Notes: a model not told the origin generated them from the sequence alone. Positions 35,735-45,596 are shown, counted from the first letter of the stretch. The stretch is 64,000 bases of DNA from Flavobacteriaceae bacterium UBA1903 (GCA_002337605.1 DDGL01000010.1:67311-131310), one strand, 5' to 3'. Program-made: numbers and translations.

Positions 35735-36934
35735 ATGAAGCGCTGGATTATAGAGAATTATGTGGAATCTTATAAGGAAAACTTCGATAAAGTCAACGAA
35801 GAGGAATTATACAAGTGGAAAGCCATAAAGCAGTTTCAAGATAATTGGAATATTGAAGCCAATGATTTCTCAGAAATGCTAAAGGAAAGTTTACGGCTGA
35901 CTAAAAATCTTTTAGGTTCAGGAAATTACTATCCAAGGAGAGTAATAAATAAAATAGCAAAGGCAGATCCACGAAGGACAAAAGCATTATTGGATATTTT
36001 GTTTAATGAAGAGCTTGATCTTAAATATCGTTTTGACCAATTCAAAACAGGAACTAAGGCATTGGTTAAAGCGCATGTGAAGCAGGGTAACCCTTATCAA
36101 GATGACCGTGCACTTATGGTGTATCTCAGTTTAAGATATCCAGAAAGATATCATTTGTATAAGTACACAATGTTTAAAGACTTTACACTTCATATGGATA
36201 TTCCCTACAAAGTTGTTGCTGGGCGTTTTAGTAATGTGCTTAAATTTCAAGATGTATGCTTACAATTAAAAGAAATTTTGGTAAATGATGATGTTTTGTT
36301 AAAACTACATCACGATAGATTGGGAGAAGATTGTTATCAAGACCCAAACTATTCAATATTAGTGCAAGATTTTATATATGCTTGTGTAAAGCATTTACAG
36401 AAGATAGAAGTTGTAGAAGAACAAAATCACTTATTTAAAGAAGAATTTTTTGAATTTCAAGATTTCATTGTAGAAGTTTCCGAATCTAATTTTAAAGGAG
36501 GAAAAGTTGATCATTTAAAGAAACAAGTACAAAACAGAATTATAGGAAGAGCAGGAGAAGATTATGTTCTTAAAAATGAAATTAATAAGTTAAAAATGCG
36601 AAGAGTAAAAGATATTTACTCAAAAGTTATTCATACATCAGTGGTTGAAGGTGACGGGAAGGGCTATGATATACAATCTGTTGATGATAATGGTAATATT
36701 ATTTTTATTGAAGTAAAGGCTACCACAGGAGCCTTTAATAGTCCATTTTATATCACTAGAACGGAACTCGAATGCAGTAGAATTAACCCTAAAAATTACA
36801 GGCTATATAGGATTTACGAATTCAATAAAAAGAAAAATCAGGGCAAATTAAAAATTTTTAAGGGTTGCATAGAGCCTTTCTGCAAACAACCAGAAAATTA
36901 TAAGGTTAAGCTCAATAGTAATACTAAAAAATAA
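35735..36934 (+). CDS. DUF3883 (PD-(D/E)xK nuclease-like) domain protein
   Basis: 399 aa. The N-terminal about 260 residues are helical and not recognised. The C-terminal domain (about 270-390) has the DUF3883 signature: GRAGEDYVL (Glu275), GYDIQS (Asp312) and FIEVKATTG (Glu326, Lys328), a D...ExK nuclease core. DUF3883 is widespread in defence islands beside restriction enzymes and helicases. It starts 3 nt after the SEFIR gene and ends 1 nt before the next gene. It likely provides a cutting activity for the cassette. Confidence 0.82.
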   Translation: MKRWIIENYVESYKENFDKVNEEELYKWKAIKQFQDNWNIEANDFSEMLKESLRLTKNLLGSGNYYPRRVINKIAKADPRRTKALLDILFNEELDLKYRFDQFKTGTKALVKAHVKQGNPYQDDRALMVYLSLRYPERYHLYKYTMFKDFTLHMDIPYKVVAGRFSNVLKFQDVCLQLKEILVNDDVLLKLHHDRLGEDCYQDPNYSILVQDFIYACVKHLQKIEVVEEQNHLFKEEFFEFQDFIVEVSESNFKGGKVDHLKKQVQNRIIGRAGEDYVLKNEINKLKMRRVKDIYSKVIHTSVVEGDGKGYDIQSVDDNGNIIFIEVKATTGAFNSPFYITRTELECSRINPKNYRLYRIYEFNKKKNQGKLKIFKGCIEPFCKQPENYKVKLNSNTKK

Positions 36935-36935
36935 A

Positions 36936-37526
36936 ATGAAACAAAAAGATATAGATGTATTCTACAATTGTTTAGATTGTGGTGATAGGAAAAAGTTCGA
37001 AGAACTTCTGAAAAAATATTTAGAAAAAACAGATAATAAAGAAGCTAGCGAAGATTTAGCAATGTTGTTTCTTCACGAATATACTTTACAAAAGGCAGAT
37101 TACTTAGCTGCATTTTTAGAGATTATCTTTAAAGCTAAAAAAGAGCTTGCATTGGTGAATATGCCTGAAAACCCATTTTTCAAATTATCTATAATCCGTG
37201 GGTCTACAGATCTTTTTGAGTGCTATATGGAGGAGGGGATTAATGAATTTTTAGAAACTTTGAACAGAAAAGAACGTAAAAAATATTTCGATGAACTCTT
37301 AAAAGTAGCTGCCCATTATAATGCCAAATTTTTAAATGAATATAAAGTACAGATAAAAGGTATGCACTATAATGGAGGTATCAATCACGATACCGATGGA
37401 AGACTTTTAAACATTCATAAAGAAGATTTTGAAATGATGCAGGATATGGTTGATAAGTACAATACCATTGTTGGTAGGAGAGATATTATGACATTATTGA
37501 TGAAGGAGGTTGGGATGATTTCTTAG
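36936..37526 (+). CDS. Unrecognised helical protein in the defence cassette
   Basis: 196 aa. Predicted almost entirely alpha-helical with charged repeats (KKFEELLKKYLEK, RKERKKYFDELLK). A conserved-looking tail contains YNGGINHDTDGRLLNI. No signal peptide or membrane span, so cytoplasmic. No known domain recognised. It is packed 1 nt after the DUF3883 gene and 54 nt before the GmrSD-like gene, which supports a functional link. It could be a partner, inhibitor or adaptor of the SEFIR/DUF3883 pair; this is inference. Confidence 0.7.
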   Translation: MKQKDIDVFYNCLDCGDRKKFEELLKKYLEKTDNKEASEDLAMLFLHEYTLQKADYLAAFLEIIFKAKKELALVNMPENPFFKLSIIRGSTDLFECYMEEGINEFLETLNRKERKKYFDELLKVAAHYNAKFLNEYKVQIKGMHYNGGINHDTDGRLLNIHKEDFEMMQDMVDKYNTIVGRRDIMTLLMKEVGMIS

Positions 37527-37580
37527 AATCGTTAGAATGCCCTTAAAGAATTAAAAAATAATTAAATTTTTAAACTAGTA

Positions 37581-39431
37581 ATGAGCAAAATAGAAAACAA
37601 AATTGAAGCTTCTGACGAAAATATCAATGATTTACTAAAAGACAAAAAATTCTTTATCGATTATTTTCAACGGGAATACCGCTGGCAAGAAAAACATATG
37701 GTTGCTCTTGTAGAAGATCTTACCACTGCTTTTTTTAAGTCCTATAAATCAGGCGATGCCCGGTCAGAAGTGGCAAATTATCAAAGCTATTATTTGGGTC
37801 CAGTTGTATTTAGTGTAGCAGACGGCAAAAATTCAATTATAGATGGGCAACAACGTATTACATCTATCACACTATTTTTAATTTATTTAAACCACTTGCA
37901 AAGTGAAAGTGATAACCAAGTAAGTATTTCTAATCTTGTCTTTTCAGAAAAATATGGTGAAAAATCGTTTAACATGACCGATGAAGATCGGCAAGAAGTT
38001 TTAAAAGGGCTTTATGATATTGGTGCATATAAACTTAGCGAAGATGAGGATGATGAAACTGTAAAAAATATTGTTAGCCGTTATAACGATATTCACGATG
38101 TCTTTCCAGAAGAATTAACAAATGGTGCATTACCCTATTTTATCGATTGGTTTATAGGTAACGTGATTTTGGTAAAAATTACAGCATATTCAGACGAAAA
38201 CGCCTACACTATCTTTGAAACAATGAATGATAGGGGAATGAATTTGACCTCAACAGAAATGTTAAAGGGATATGTACTTTCAAGAATTTCAAATAGAATA
38301 CAACGAAATGAGATCAACGAACTTTGGAAAGAACATATAAAAACTTTGCACGAAAGAGAAGATACGGCAGATTTAGATTTCTTTAAAGCTTGGTTTCGCG
38401 CAAAGTTTGCAATTTCAGTAAGAGCAAGGAAAGCAGATTCAGAAAATGAGGATTATGAGCAAATTGGTACACGCTTTCACGATTGGTTTAAGGACAACCA
38501 CGATGTAAAAGTGGGATTGACCAAAGCTGAAAACTTTTATGAATTTTTCAAGCAGGAATTTGACTTTGCCGTTAAATCATTTAATTTTATTTGGGAAAAG
38601 ATGGCAAACTACGATTCAAAATACCCGAGCCTATATTACATTAATAATTGGGGAATTGCTAATTCAATTCAAGATGCAATGTTGTTGGCACCGCTTTTAT
38701 CGTCGGACGATAAAGATGTTATTAGTCAAAAATTAGAATTAGTAGCACGGTTTATTGAAACTTTTACGGTGAGGCGGGCAGTCAATTTTAAAAAATTTGG
38801 TTCTTCATCTATACAATATACATTTTTCAACATCATTAAAAATATAAGGAATCTTGAATTATCAGATTTAAAAGAGGAATTGAAAAGAGAAGCTGAAACC
38901 ATTGAATACACTTTTGCTGGAGTTGAAAAATTTAGATTGCATCAACAAAACAGAAAGTTTGTAAAACATTTACTATCTAGAATTACTGCCTATGTCGATA
39001 ATAAAGTGGGAAAAAGTTCTAATTATGAAACCTACTATAACCCAAGTGGTAAAAAATATGAGATTGAACATCTTTGGAGTGACCATTTTGATGAGCACAG
39101 AGATGAGTTTGACCAAGAACGCGATTTTGATGAAGTAAGAAATAATATTGGCGCATTGGTTTTGCTTCCAAATGGTACGAACCAATCATTTAATAGTGAT
39201 ATTTATGACGATAAATTACCCCATTATTTAAAAGAAAACACTTATGCCCAAACATTGCATCCAGATTTTTATCTTAAAAACCCAAACTTCAAGAACAGCG
39301 ATTTAAAAGCAATTAATTTTGAACCTCATACTAATTTAAAATTGAGTAATATTGAGCAAAGAGCAAGTGTTGTAGAGCAATTATGTGAAGATATTTGGTC
39401 TACAGATTTTTTCCAGACACCCAATGATTAA
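37581..39431 (+). CDS. GmrSD-like DUF262/DUF1524 protein
   Basis: 616 aa. The DUF262 N-terminus has YFQREYRWQ (28-36) and the hallmark IIDGQQR (86-92), a nucleotide-hydrolysing DGQQR motif. The C-terminal DUF1524 part has an HNH-like nuclease signature (YEIEHLW, with His497, and NNIGALVLLPNGTNQSFN). Relatives include type IV GmrSD, SspE and related restriction enzymes that cut modified DNA. Here it is embedded within a type I operon, so it may broaden immunity. It is probably complete. Confidence 0.88.
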   Translation: MSKIENKIEASDENINDLLKDKKFFIDYFQREYRWQEKHMVALVEDLTTAFFKSYKSGDARSEVANYQSYYLGPVVFSVADGKNSIIDGQQRITSITLFLIYLNHLQSESDNQVSISNLVFSEKYGEKSFNMTDEDRQEVLKGLYDIGAYKLSEDEDDETVKNIVSRYNDIHDVFPEELTNGALPYFIDWFIGNVILVKITAYSDENAYTIFETMNDRGMNLTSTEMLKGYVLSRISNRIQRNEINELWKEHIKTLHEREDTADLDFFKAWFRAKFAISVRARKADSENEDYEQIGTRFHDWFKDNHDVKVGLTKAENFYEFFKQEFDFAVKSFNFIWEKMANYDSKYPSLYYINNWGIANSIQDAMLLAPLLSSDDKDVISQKLELVARFIETFTVRRAVNFKKFGSSSIQYTFFNIIKNIRNLELSDLKEELKREAETIEYTFAGVEKFRLHQQNRKFVKHLLSRITAYVDNKVGKSSNYETYYNPSGKKYEIEHLWSDHFDEHRDEFDQERDFDEVRNNIGALVLLPNGTNQSFNSDIYDDKLPHYLKENTYAQTLHPDFYLKNPNFKNSDLKAINFEPHTNLKLSNIEQRASVVEQLCEDIWSTDFFQTPND

Positions 39432-39460
39432 TAATTTTAATTTTTACCAAAATATTTATA

Positions 39461-42400
39461 ATGCATAGCCAAACCAACGAACAAGCCTTAGAAGCTGCCA
39501 TTGAGAAGCATCTAACAGGTATATGCTTAGAAGATATAAAAGAGCAAGGCAAGTCTATTGATACAGTAAATGAGGATGCAGGAGTATATCGGTCTGGAAA
39601 GGGCTTTTTGGTTGGGCAACGGGCAAACTTCAATGCCCAATATGCTATTGACGAACAATTCTTTTGGGAGTTCTTGCAAGAAACCCAGCCGGAAGAATTA
39701 GAAAAAATTCAGAAACAAAGTGATTGGAAATTAAAAATCCTTCAGCGCTTTGATCGTATGATTAAAAGGTATGGTGTGTTGCACCTACTCAAAAAGGGTT
39801 TAGAAGTTGACGATGCACATTTCACTTTATTTTATCAGTTACCGTTGGCGAGCAGCGGAGACTCCGTAAAAGAAAAGTTTCAAAAAAATCGATTCAGCGT
39901 AACACGTCAGATTAGATACAACTTAGACAAACCGGGAGAAGAAATTGATTTAGTGCTTTTCATCAACGGCTTACCCATTGTAACTATGGAACTAAAAAAT
40001 CCATGGACTGGTCAAAATGCCAGAGTTCATGGGCAGCATCAATACCGAAAGCAGCGCGATAACCAACAGCCTTTATTACAATTCGCTCGTTGCATCGTTC
40101 ACTTTGCCGTAGACACGAATGAGGCGTATATGACAACAAAATTGGCGGGGGAAAAAACATATTTTTTACCTTTCAACAAAGGAAATAAACACGGTAAAGG
40201 AAATCCTGAATTACCTTTTGGAGCCACGGGACATCGTACTCAATACTTGTGGGATGAAGTGTTTACAAGAGAAAGTCTAGCAAACATTATCCAACATTTT
40301 GTTCGCTTAGATGGAAAGAAGAAAGATCCTCTAAATGGTAAAACGCTTTTTTTTCCTAGGTATCACCAGATGGATGTGGTGCGCAAAACCTTAGCAGATG
40401 CTAGTGTAAAAGGTGTTGGGCAAACGTATTTGATTCAGCATTCTGCTGGATCTGGTAAATCCAATTCCATAACCTGGGCAGCTTATCAATTGATAGAAAC
40501 ATATCCCGAAAACGATACTGTTCCTGGTAGTAAAGGAATAGAAAAACCATTGTTCGATTCGGTCATTGTGGTTACAGATAGACGTTTGTTAGACAAACAG
40601 ATACGAGATAATATTTCAGACTTTTCAGAAGTGAAAAACATTGTGGCCCCTGCCTATTCTTCAAAAGAGCTTCGTGATAATTTAGAGCAAGGAAAAAAGA
40701 TTATTATAAGCACCATTCAAAAGTTTCCCTTCATCATCGATGGAATTTCAGATTTAAGCGAGAAACGATTCGCAGTTATAATTGATGAAGCGCATAGTAG
40801 TCAGAGTGGTTCAGCTCACGACAGTTTGAATACCGCTATGGGTCAGCAAGTCACTGAGGAGGAAGATATGGATGCACAAGATAAAATTGTGAAGGCCATG
40901 GAAGCAAGGAAAATGCGTGGCAATGCTTCTTATTTGGCGTTTACAGCAACACCAAAACCAATCACTTTAGAAAAGTTCGGAGTACAACAAGAAGATGGTG
41001 GTTTTGTTCCTTTCCACCTCTATTCAATGAAGCAAGCTATAGAAGAAGGATTTATCCTAGATGTACTATCTAATTACACTACCCTAAGGAGTTACTATGA
41101 AATTGAGAAGTCGGTAGAGGACAACCCTTTGTTCGATAACAAAAAAGCACAAAAGAAATTAAGGGCTTATGTAGAGCAACATCAACAAACCATTCAAACA
41201 AAGGCCGATATAATTCTAGATCATTTCATCCCTAATATTGTCAATAAAAAGAAATTGAAGGGCAAGGCCAAAGCAATGGTTATTACGCAAAGTATTGCCT
41301 CTGCAATTCGATATTATAAAGCATTACAACGTACCCTAAATGACAAGGGGAATCCTTTTAAAATAGCAATTGCCTTTTCTGGTACCAAGGAAGTGGATGG
41401 TATTGAATATACCGAAGCTGAAATGAACGGGTTCCCTGAAAAGGATACTAAAGACAAGTTTAACGAAGATGCCTATAGAATTTTAGTAGTAGCCAATAAA
41501 TATCTAACCGGCTTCGACCAACCGAAACTATGCGCTATGTATGTAGATAAAAAACTACAAGGCGTATTGGCAGTCCAAGCCTTATCACGATTAAATAGGG
41601 CGGCAAATAGTCTCGGAAAAAAGACCGAGGATTTATTTGTGTTGGATTTCTTCAATTCAACCGGTGACATTAAAGATGCGTTTGACCCGTTCTATACCGC
41701 CACTTCATTAAGTCAAGCCACTGATGTGAACGTATTGCACGATTTAAAAAGTGTATTGGATGATGTTGGTGTGTATGAGTGGTCTGAGGTAGAAACTTTC
41801 AATGAAAAATTCTTTAATAAGGAAGATGCTCAAACGCTTAGCCCAATCATTGAGAGGGCCTCTGAACGTTTTATACATGAATTGGAGCTAGAAGATGATG
41901 AGAAAGCCGATTTCAAAATAAAAGCTAAACAATTTGTAAAAATTTATGGGCAAATGGCTGCCATAATGCCTTTTGAAGTAATCACTTGGGAAAAACTTTT
42001 TTGGTTTTTAAAGTTTCTTATACCTAAACTTCCGGTTAAACCAGACACAATAGACGGTCTAGATGAATTACTAGAAGCTGTCGATTTATCAACTTATGGT
42101 TTAGAACGGGTTAGATTGAATGAAAGCATTGGTTTGGATGATTCAGACAGCGTTGTTGAACCCCAAAACCCAAATCCCAGAGGGGCGCATGGAAGTGAAG
42201 AAGAAAAAGATCCGCTAGATTTGATCATACAATCTTTTAATGAACGATGGTTTCAAGGTTGGGAGGCGACACCAGAAGATCAACGTATAAAATTTATAAG
42301 CCTAACAAAATCCATACAAGCGCATCCAGATTTCCAATCTAAAGTCGCCGAAAATTCAGATGAACAAAACAAGAATTTGGCATTCCAAAAAATATTAGAC

Positions 42401-42520
42401 GACGTGATGTCTAAACAACGGAAGCAAGAATTAGATTTGTATCGCTTATACGCAAAGGACGAAACTTTTTATAGAGCTTTTTTTGATACCATGAAACGTA
42501 TGGCTAGTATGGGGAAGTAA
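39461..42520 (+). CDS. hsdR: Type I restriction endonuclease/translocase subunit (HsdR)
   Basis: 1019 aa. An N-terminal nuclease domain has EIDLVLFINGLPIVTMELK (Asp163, Glu177 and Lys179 as D...ExK). A superfamily 2 translocase follows, with Walker A SAGSGKS (328-334), DEAH (441-444), TATPKP, and helicase motif VI-like QALSRLNRA. A helical C-terminus follows. HsdR translocates DNA and cleaves far from unmethylated sites. It is separated from hsdS by five genes, which is unusual. No frameshift seen, so the system looks intact. Confidence 0.95.
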   Translation: MHSQTNEQALEAAIEKHLTGICLEDIKEQGKSIDTVNEDAGVYRSGKGFLVGQRANFNAQYAIDEQFFWEFLQETQPEELEKIQKQSDWKLKILQRFDRMIKRYGVLHLLKKGLEVDDAHFTLFYQLPLASSGDSVKEKFQKNRFSVTRQIRYNLDKPGEEIDLVLFINGLPIVTMELKNPWTGQNARVHGQHQYRKQRDNQQPLLQFARCIVHFAVDTNEAYMTTKLAGEKTYFLPFNKGNKHGKGNPELPFGATGHRTQYLWDEVFTRESLANIIQHFVRLDGKKKDPLNGKTLFFPRYHQMDVVRKTLADASVKGVGQTYLIQHSAGSGKSNSITWAAYQLIETYPENDTVPGSKGIEKPLFDSVIVVTDRRLLDKQIRDNISDFSEVKNIVAPAYSSKELRDNLEQGKKIIISTIQKFPFIIDGISDLSEKRFAVIIDEAHSSQSGSAHDSLNTAMGQQVTEEEDMDAQDKIVKAMEARKMRGNASYLAFTATPKPITLEKFGVQQEDGGFVPFHLYSMKQAIEEGFILDVLSNYTTLRSYYEIEKSVEDNPLFDNKKAQKKLRAYVEQHQQTIQTKADIILDHFIPNIVNKKKLKGKAKAMVITQSIASAIRYYKALQRTLNDKGNPFKIAIAFSGTKEVDGIEYTEAEMNGFPEKDTKDKFNEDAYRILVVANKYLTGFDQPKLCAMYVDKKLQGVLAVQALSRLNRAANSLGKKTEDLFVLDFFNSTGDIKDAFDPFYTATSLSQATDVNVLHDLKSVLDDVGVYEWSEVETFNEKFFNKEDAQTLSPIIERASERFIHELELEDDEKADFKIKAKQFVKIYGQMAAIMPFEVITWEKLFWFLKFLIPKLPVKPDTIDGLDELLEAVDLSTYGLERVRLNESIGLDDSDSVVEPQNPNPRGAHGSEEEKDPLDLIIQSFNERWFQGWEATPEDQRIKFISLTKSIQAHPDFQSKVAENSDEQNKNLAFQKILDDVMSKQRKQELDLYRLYAKDETFYRAFFDTMKRMASMGK

Positions 42521-42670
42521 AGATATGATCTGTACAACATTAGATATGTCTCCACGTGGTTGTGCAATAAAGAAAGGTATAATAAAGATTTTGTATATGA
42601 CAGTTGTTACACATAAAAATGTATGTAAATATCTTTTAGATATATTTTTTTATAAAAAACTTGAATTTAT

Positions 42671-42789
42671 TTTGCATTAGTGCAAATTTAAGTGTCACAA
42701 CCGTAACGGTAGCAGTAAGCAATTGGTATTTAGTATTTTGCAATCATTGTTATATGTAACAGTGTGTTTAACTAGTGACATTTGTGACA
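42671..42789. repeat. Cluster of short inverted repeats between hsdR and the primase-helicase
   Basis: TTTGCATTAGTGCAAA (42671-42686), ACCGTAACGGT (42700-42710), and TGTCACA (42693-42699) facing TGTGACA (42783-42789), all in a 286-nt convergent gap. It may hold a terminator pair or replication-related sites of the element. No T-run hairpin typical of a terminator was found. Confidence 0.45.
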
Positions 42790-42806
42790 GTTATTTAGGG
42801 TTAATC

Positions 42807-45149
42807 TTACAACTTTGCATACACAATCCACATACGGTCTCTTAGCGAATATTCAATATCTAATTTATTTTGCTGAATATATACGTCAATGTATTTTTTT
42901 ACATTTCGTGTATGGAAATATTTTTCGTTTTTCAACGGGTTGTCAAAGACGTTGTAGTACTTTAAGAAATCAGAGACTGTAAATTTATCCTCTTGGGCTG
43001 TAACATAATTAAAAATGCGTACAAACTCCTCTAATACACTATCATTATTAAAAATTGCCCTAAAATTGTCTTGATTTTTGTCATATCTAATTTTCTGTAA
43101 CCCCTGGGTTAAGTAGAGAGCGACACAGCGATATACAAAATTGTAGAATGAATTCCATTCTTTATGGTTCCAATCGGAAAACAACGTATGCCCAAAAGTT
43201 TGATAGGGGGTGTTTTCTAGATTAAAATAGTCAGTAAATTTATATTCATAAAACCGTCTATTTGTTGAGGCCTCTGCTTCATCATAACGGACAGACCAAT
43301 TTGTGGTAATAACAAACTTTGGCGTTTTATTAAATGGAATTTCGACGGCTTCTTTTCCTTTTCTTTGTGGACTTATACTTCCTACTATATTAGTGTATAA
43401 GTCATCATACTTAAATCCAGCTGGTACATCATCAATAATATAGAGATTCTTTGCTTCCGTTAAGTCTGCAAAATTGTGAATATAGTTGGAGTCAAATTCT
43501 CGCCCACCTTTAAGCATGGAAGGCTGAACATATTGTAATGCTTGTGCCAATATGGTTTTCCCTCTTCCGCCATTACGATTTACATCATTTGCTCCATCGT
43601 CGCTTAAAATAATGCACGGGTTTAACGCTGGATTTTTATAGTTGTGACATAAGTAACCAAACATAGTACAGAACTTTTCAAACAACTCTGTTTCACTACC
43701 ATTTAGATTTGAATTTCTAGGATCTTTGCCAACGCTCACCATCGTTAAAAACGCCTCAAATTCACAAGCTGTTTCAGATTTAGAAAAAGAATGCTCTTGA
43801 ACCTTATGTGGAGCAAAAAATGCATTTACATCTGAGTACTCTAATCGGTTAATTTCTAAGTTCTCATCGTTAGTAAGTTTATAAAAACCATTTTTAAAAG
43901 GCAGCCCAAATGTATTAGAGGTATCTCGATAATAGTTAATAGCTTTTGAAGGTAATAGAAGAAAGGCTTGGCTAATGAAAGTTTTATTTTCCTTTGCAAT
44001 CTTATTTTCTATTGCTGCTGTATGGAACTCGTTAATTTCAGATTTCAAAAATCCAACCGTCTCTGTTTTATGATTGAAGGGTGCAACAACATTATTTGTA
44101 TCCTTAAAAATGATTACATTGTCGTTAGATTCTTCCCTTCCTCGAATAAAATTTTCTTGTTCAAAGAATGCTGCATACTGATGGGCAGATGTGTATATGT
44201 CATAATCGCTAATAGGCGTATAAAACAAAGAGGGTACAGCGTTAAGGGAGGGTTTTTCACAAGCCTTAATCGAAAACTCAATATCTTTTATTTTCAGCTT
44301 TTTTATGGTCGTGTCTTGCAATACAAATACGCCATCATGTAGCCTTACGTAATTCTTGATTTTGTTCTTTTTAACAAGTTTTTTTATGGCACGTTCTTCT
44401 TGTACCACAAGATCTCTGAACATCTTTCCTTTTTTAGTAAAACGGTCTTCCGTGATAACATCATTTACACGGTTCTTATAGATTGGTTTTAATTTATCTC
44501 TTACTTGCTTAATGGTAGTCCCATTTACCCCAGAATGTAGGTTAATAAGGGTATTAAATTCAGTTTTTCCAATGATGCTGTATACATCTTCAATAGGCAT
44601 TTCTAGCCCTAGCTCCAATGCTATAAATGTGGGGAAAGCTCTTGAAATATCTATTTCCTTTATCTTCATTGGTATTTCAGCTCTGAGCACACTAGGAGTG
44701 CGGCTAAGAGGTGTGTATACTCTATGGTCTACAGTCTTTACGTTGAAAATACCATCAAATCCATTTTTATAGACTCCATATAATTTAAGCATCATAAACA
44801 GTACGTACTCCTTGTATTGGTAGAAGTTAAATGGGTCGTAGTTTTTGTCTTGATCTACTTTTGAATAGTATTCTTTTAATTTTTCAATGGAGTGTCGAAA
44901 ATATTTTTCTTTTAATTTTTTTCCTTTCCGGTATGCTTGGACATATTTAAAGTAATCATTGTCTTTAAGCGGATTACTAATCACAAAATCTAGGTACTTA
45001 ATAAGTACTTCATCAAATTCGTTCCTATACTCTTCAGACCTGGTAACGGCATCATTATAGTTGAAGTTTTGTTTTTTACTTCCAGATTGGATTTTGATTC
45101 TATTTATAAAATCATCTTGCCAATCAGATATAATATTTTCATACGTCAT
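42807..45149 (-). CDS. Primase-helicase family protein of the mobile element (P4/DUF5906-like)
   Basis: 780 aa. The central to C-terminal part (about 490-650) has a superfamily 3 type helicase layout. It contains Walker A GGRGKT (about 525-530), Walker B-like LYIIDDVPAG and a sensor segment PKFVITTNW with Arg-rich end. The N-terminal 350 residues may hold the primase-like part (DISRAFPTF, LHDGVF, aromatic/acidic motifs), not securely assigned. Such proteins replicate excised integrative elements and phage satellites. The fold is plausible but the substrate is unproven. Confidence 0.72.
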   Translation of the reverse strand: MTYENIISDWQDDFINRIKIQSGSKKQNFNYNDAVTRSEEYRNEFDEVLIKYLDFVISNPLKDNDYFKYVQAYRKGKKLKEKYFRHSIEKLKEYYSKVDQDKNYDPFNFYQYKEYVLFMMLKLYGVYKNGFDGIFNVKTVDHRVYTPLSRTPSVLRAEIPMKIKEIDISRAFPTFIALELGLEMPIEDVYSIIGKTEFNTLINLHSGVNGTTIKQVRDKLKPIYKNRVNDVITEDRFTKKGKMFRDLVVQEERAIKKLVKKNKIKNYVRLHDGVFVLQDTTIKKLKIKDIEFSIKACEKPSLNAVPSLFYTPISDYDIYTSAHQYAAFFEQENFIRGREESNDNVIIFKDTNNVVAPFNHKTETVGFLKSEINEFHTAAIENKIAKENKTFISQAFLLLPSKAINYYRDTSNTFGLPFKNGFYKLTNDENLEINRLEYSDVNAFFAPHKVQEHSFSKSETACEFEAFLTMVSVGKDPRNSNLNGSETELFEKFCTMFGYLCHNYKNPALNPCIILSDDGANDVNRNGGRGKTILAQALQYVQPSMLKGGREFDSNYIHNFADLTEAKNLYIIDDVPAGFKYDDLYTNIVGSISPQRKGKEAVEIPFNKTPKFVITTNWSVRYDEAEASTNRRFYEYKFTDYFNLENTPYQTFGHTLFSDWNHKEWNSFYNFVYRCVALYLTQGLQKIRYDKNQDNFRAIFNNDSVLEEFVRIFNYVTAQEDKFTVSDFLKYYNVFDNPLKNEKYFHTRNVKKYIDVYIQQNKLDIEYSLRDRMWIVYAKL

Positions 45150-45161
45150 AGCTAAGCCCTT

Positions 45162-45596
45162 TTAAATTTTATAAATCAATATCTGTTGTGTAGTATCAAA
45201 ATAGGCTCTAAACCCATCACTTCTTGGAGGGATGTTCTTAATAAGAATGAATTTAGGCATACCTTCTTTTAAAAGCCGTTGTATGTCACCTTTCGTGGCT
45301 GGTTTGTTTTCTTCTTTGGTAAGTAGGCTCGTGGCAAGGTTTATTGCCAAAGTTCCTGCTGCGGCATTTCCTACTCCTGCCCAGGTCATTTTATCTTTCC
45401 CTGGCATACCATCTACCTGATCCGTTTCTTTTACACGTTGTTCTGTGTTTTCTGGTTTGCTTAATCCTCGCTGCTCTTTTTTTCTTTGATTAAAGGCATT
45501 TACCCTGCAACTGTTGCTGCAATATTTCTGTACTTTTCTTCTTTTTGGGATGTATTCCACACCACAATAGTTACAATCGTATGTATATCGGTCCAT
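45162..45596 (-). CDS. Small Zn-ribbon protein with hydrophobic C-terminal half
   Basis: 144 aa. The N-terminus has a zinc-ribbon pattern CNYCGVEY...KYCSNSCRVNAF (paired CxxC and CxxxC at about 9-12 and 26-30). A polar linker and a hydrophobic segment (AAGTLAINLATSLL, about 85-100) follow. Its end carries DGFRAYFD. The first part resembles the N-terminus of the excisionase-like protein at 48223-48582. It lies 12 nt upstream of the primase-helicase and probably shares its transcript. Function unknown. Confidence 0.65.
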   Translation of the reverse strand: MDRYTYDCNYCGVEYIPKRRKVQKYCSNSCRVNAFNQRKKEQRGLSKPENTEQRVKETDQVDGMPGKDKMTWAGVGNAAAGTLAINLATSLLTKEENKPATKGDIQRLLKEGMPKFILIKNIPPRSDGFRAYFDTTQQILIYKI

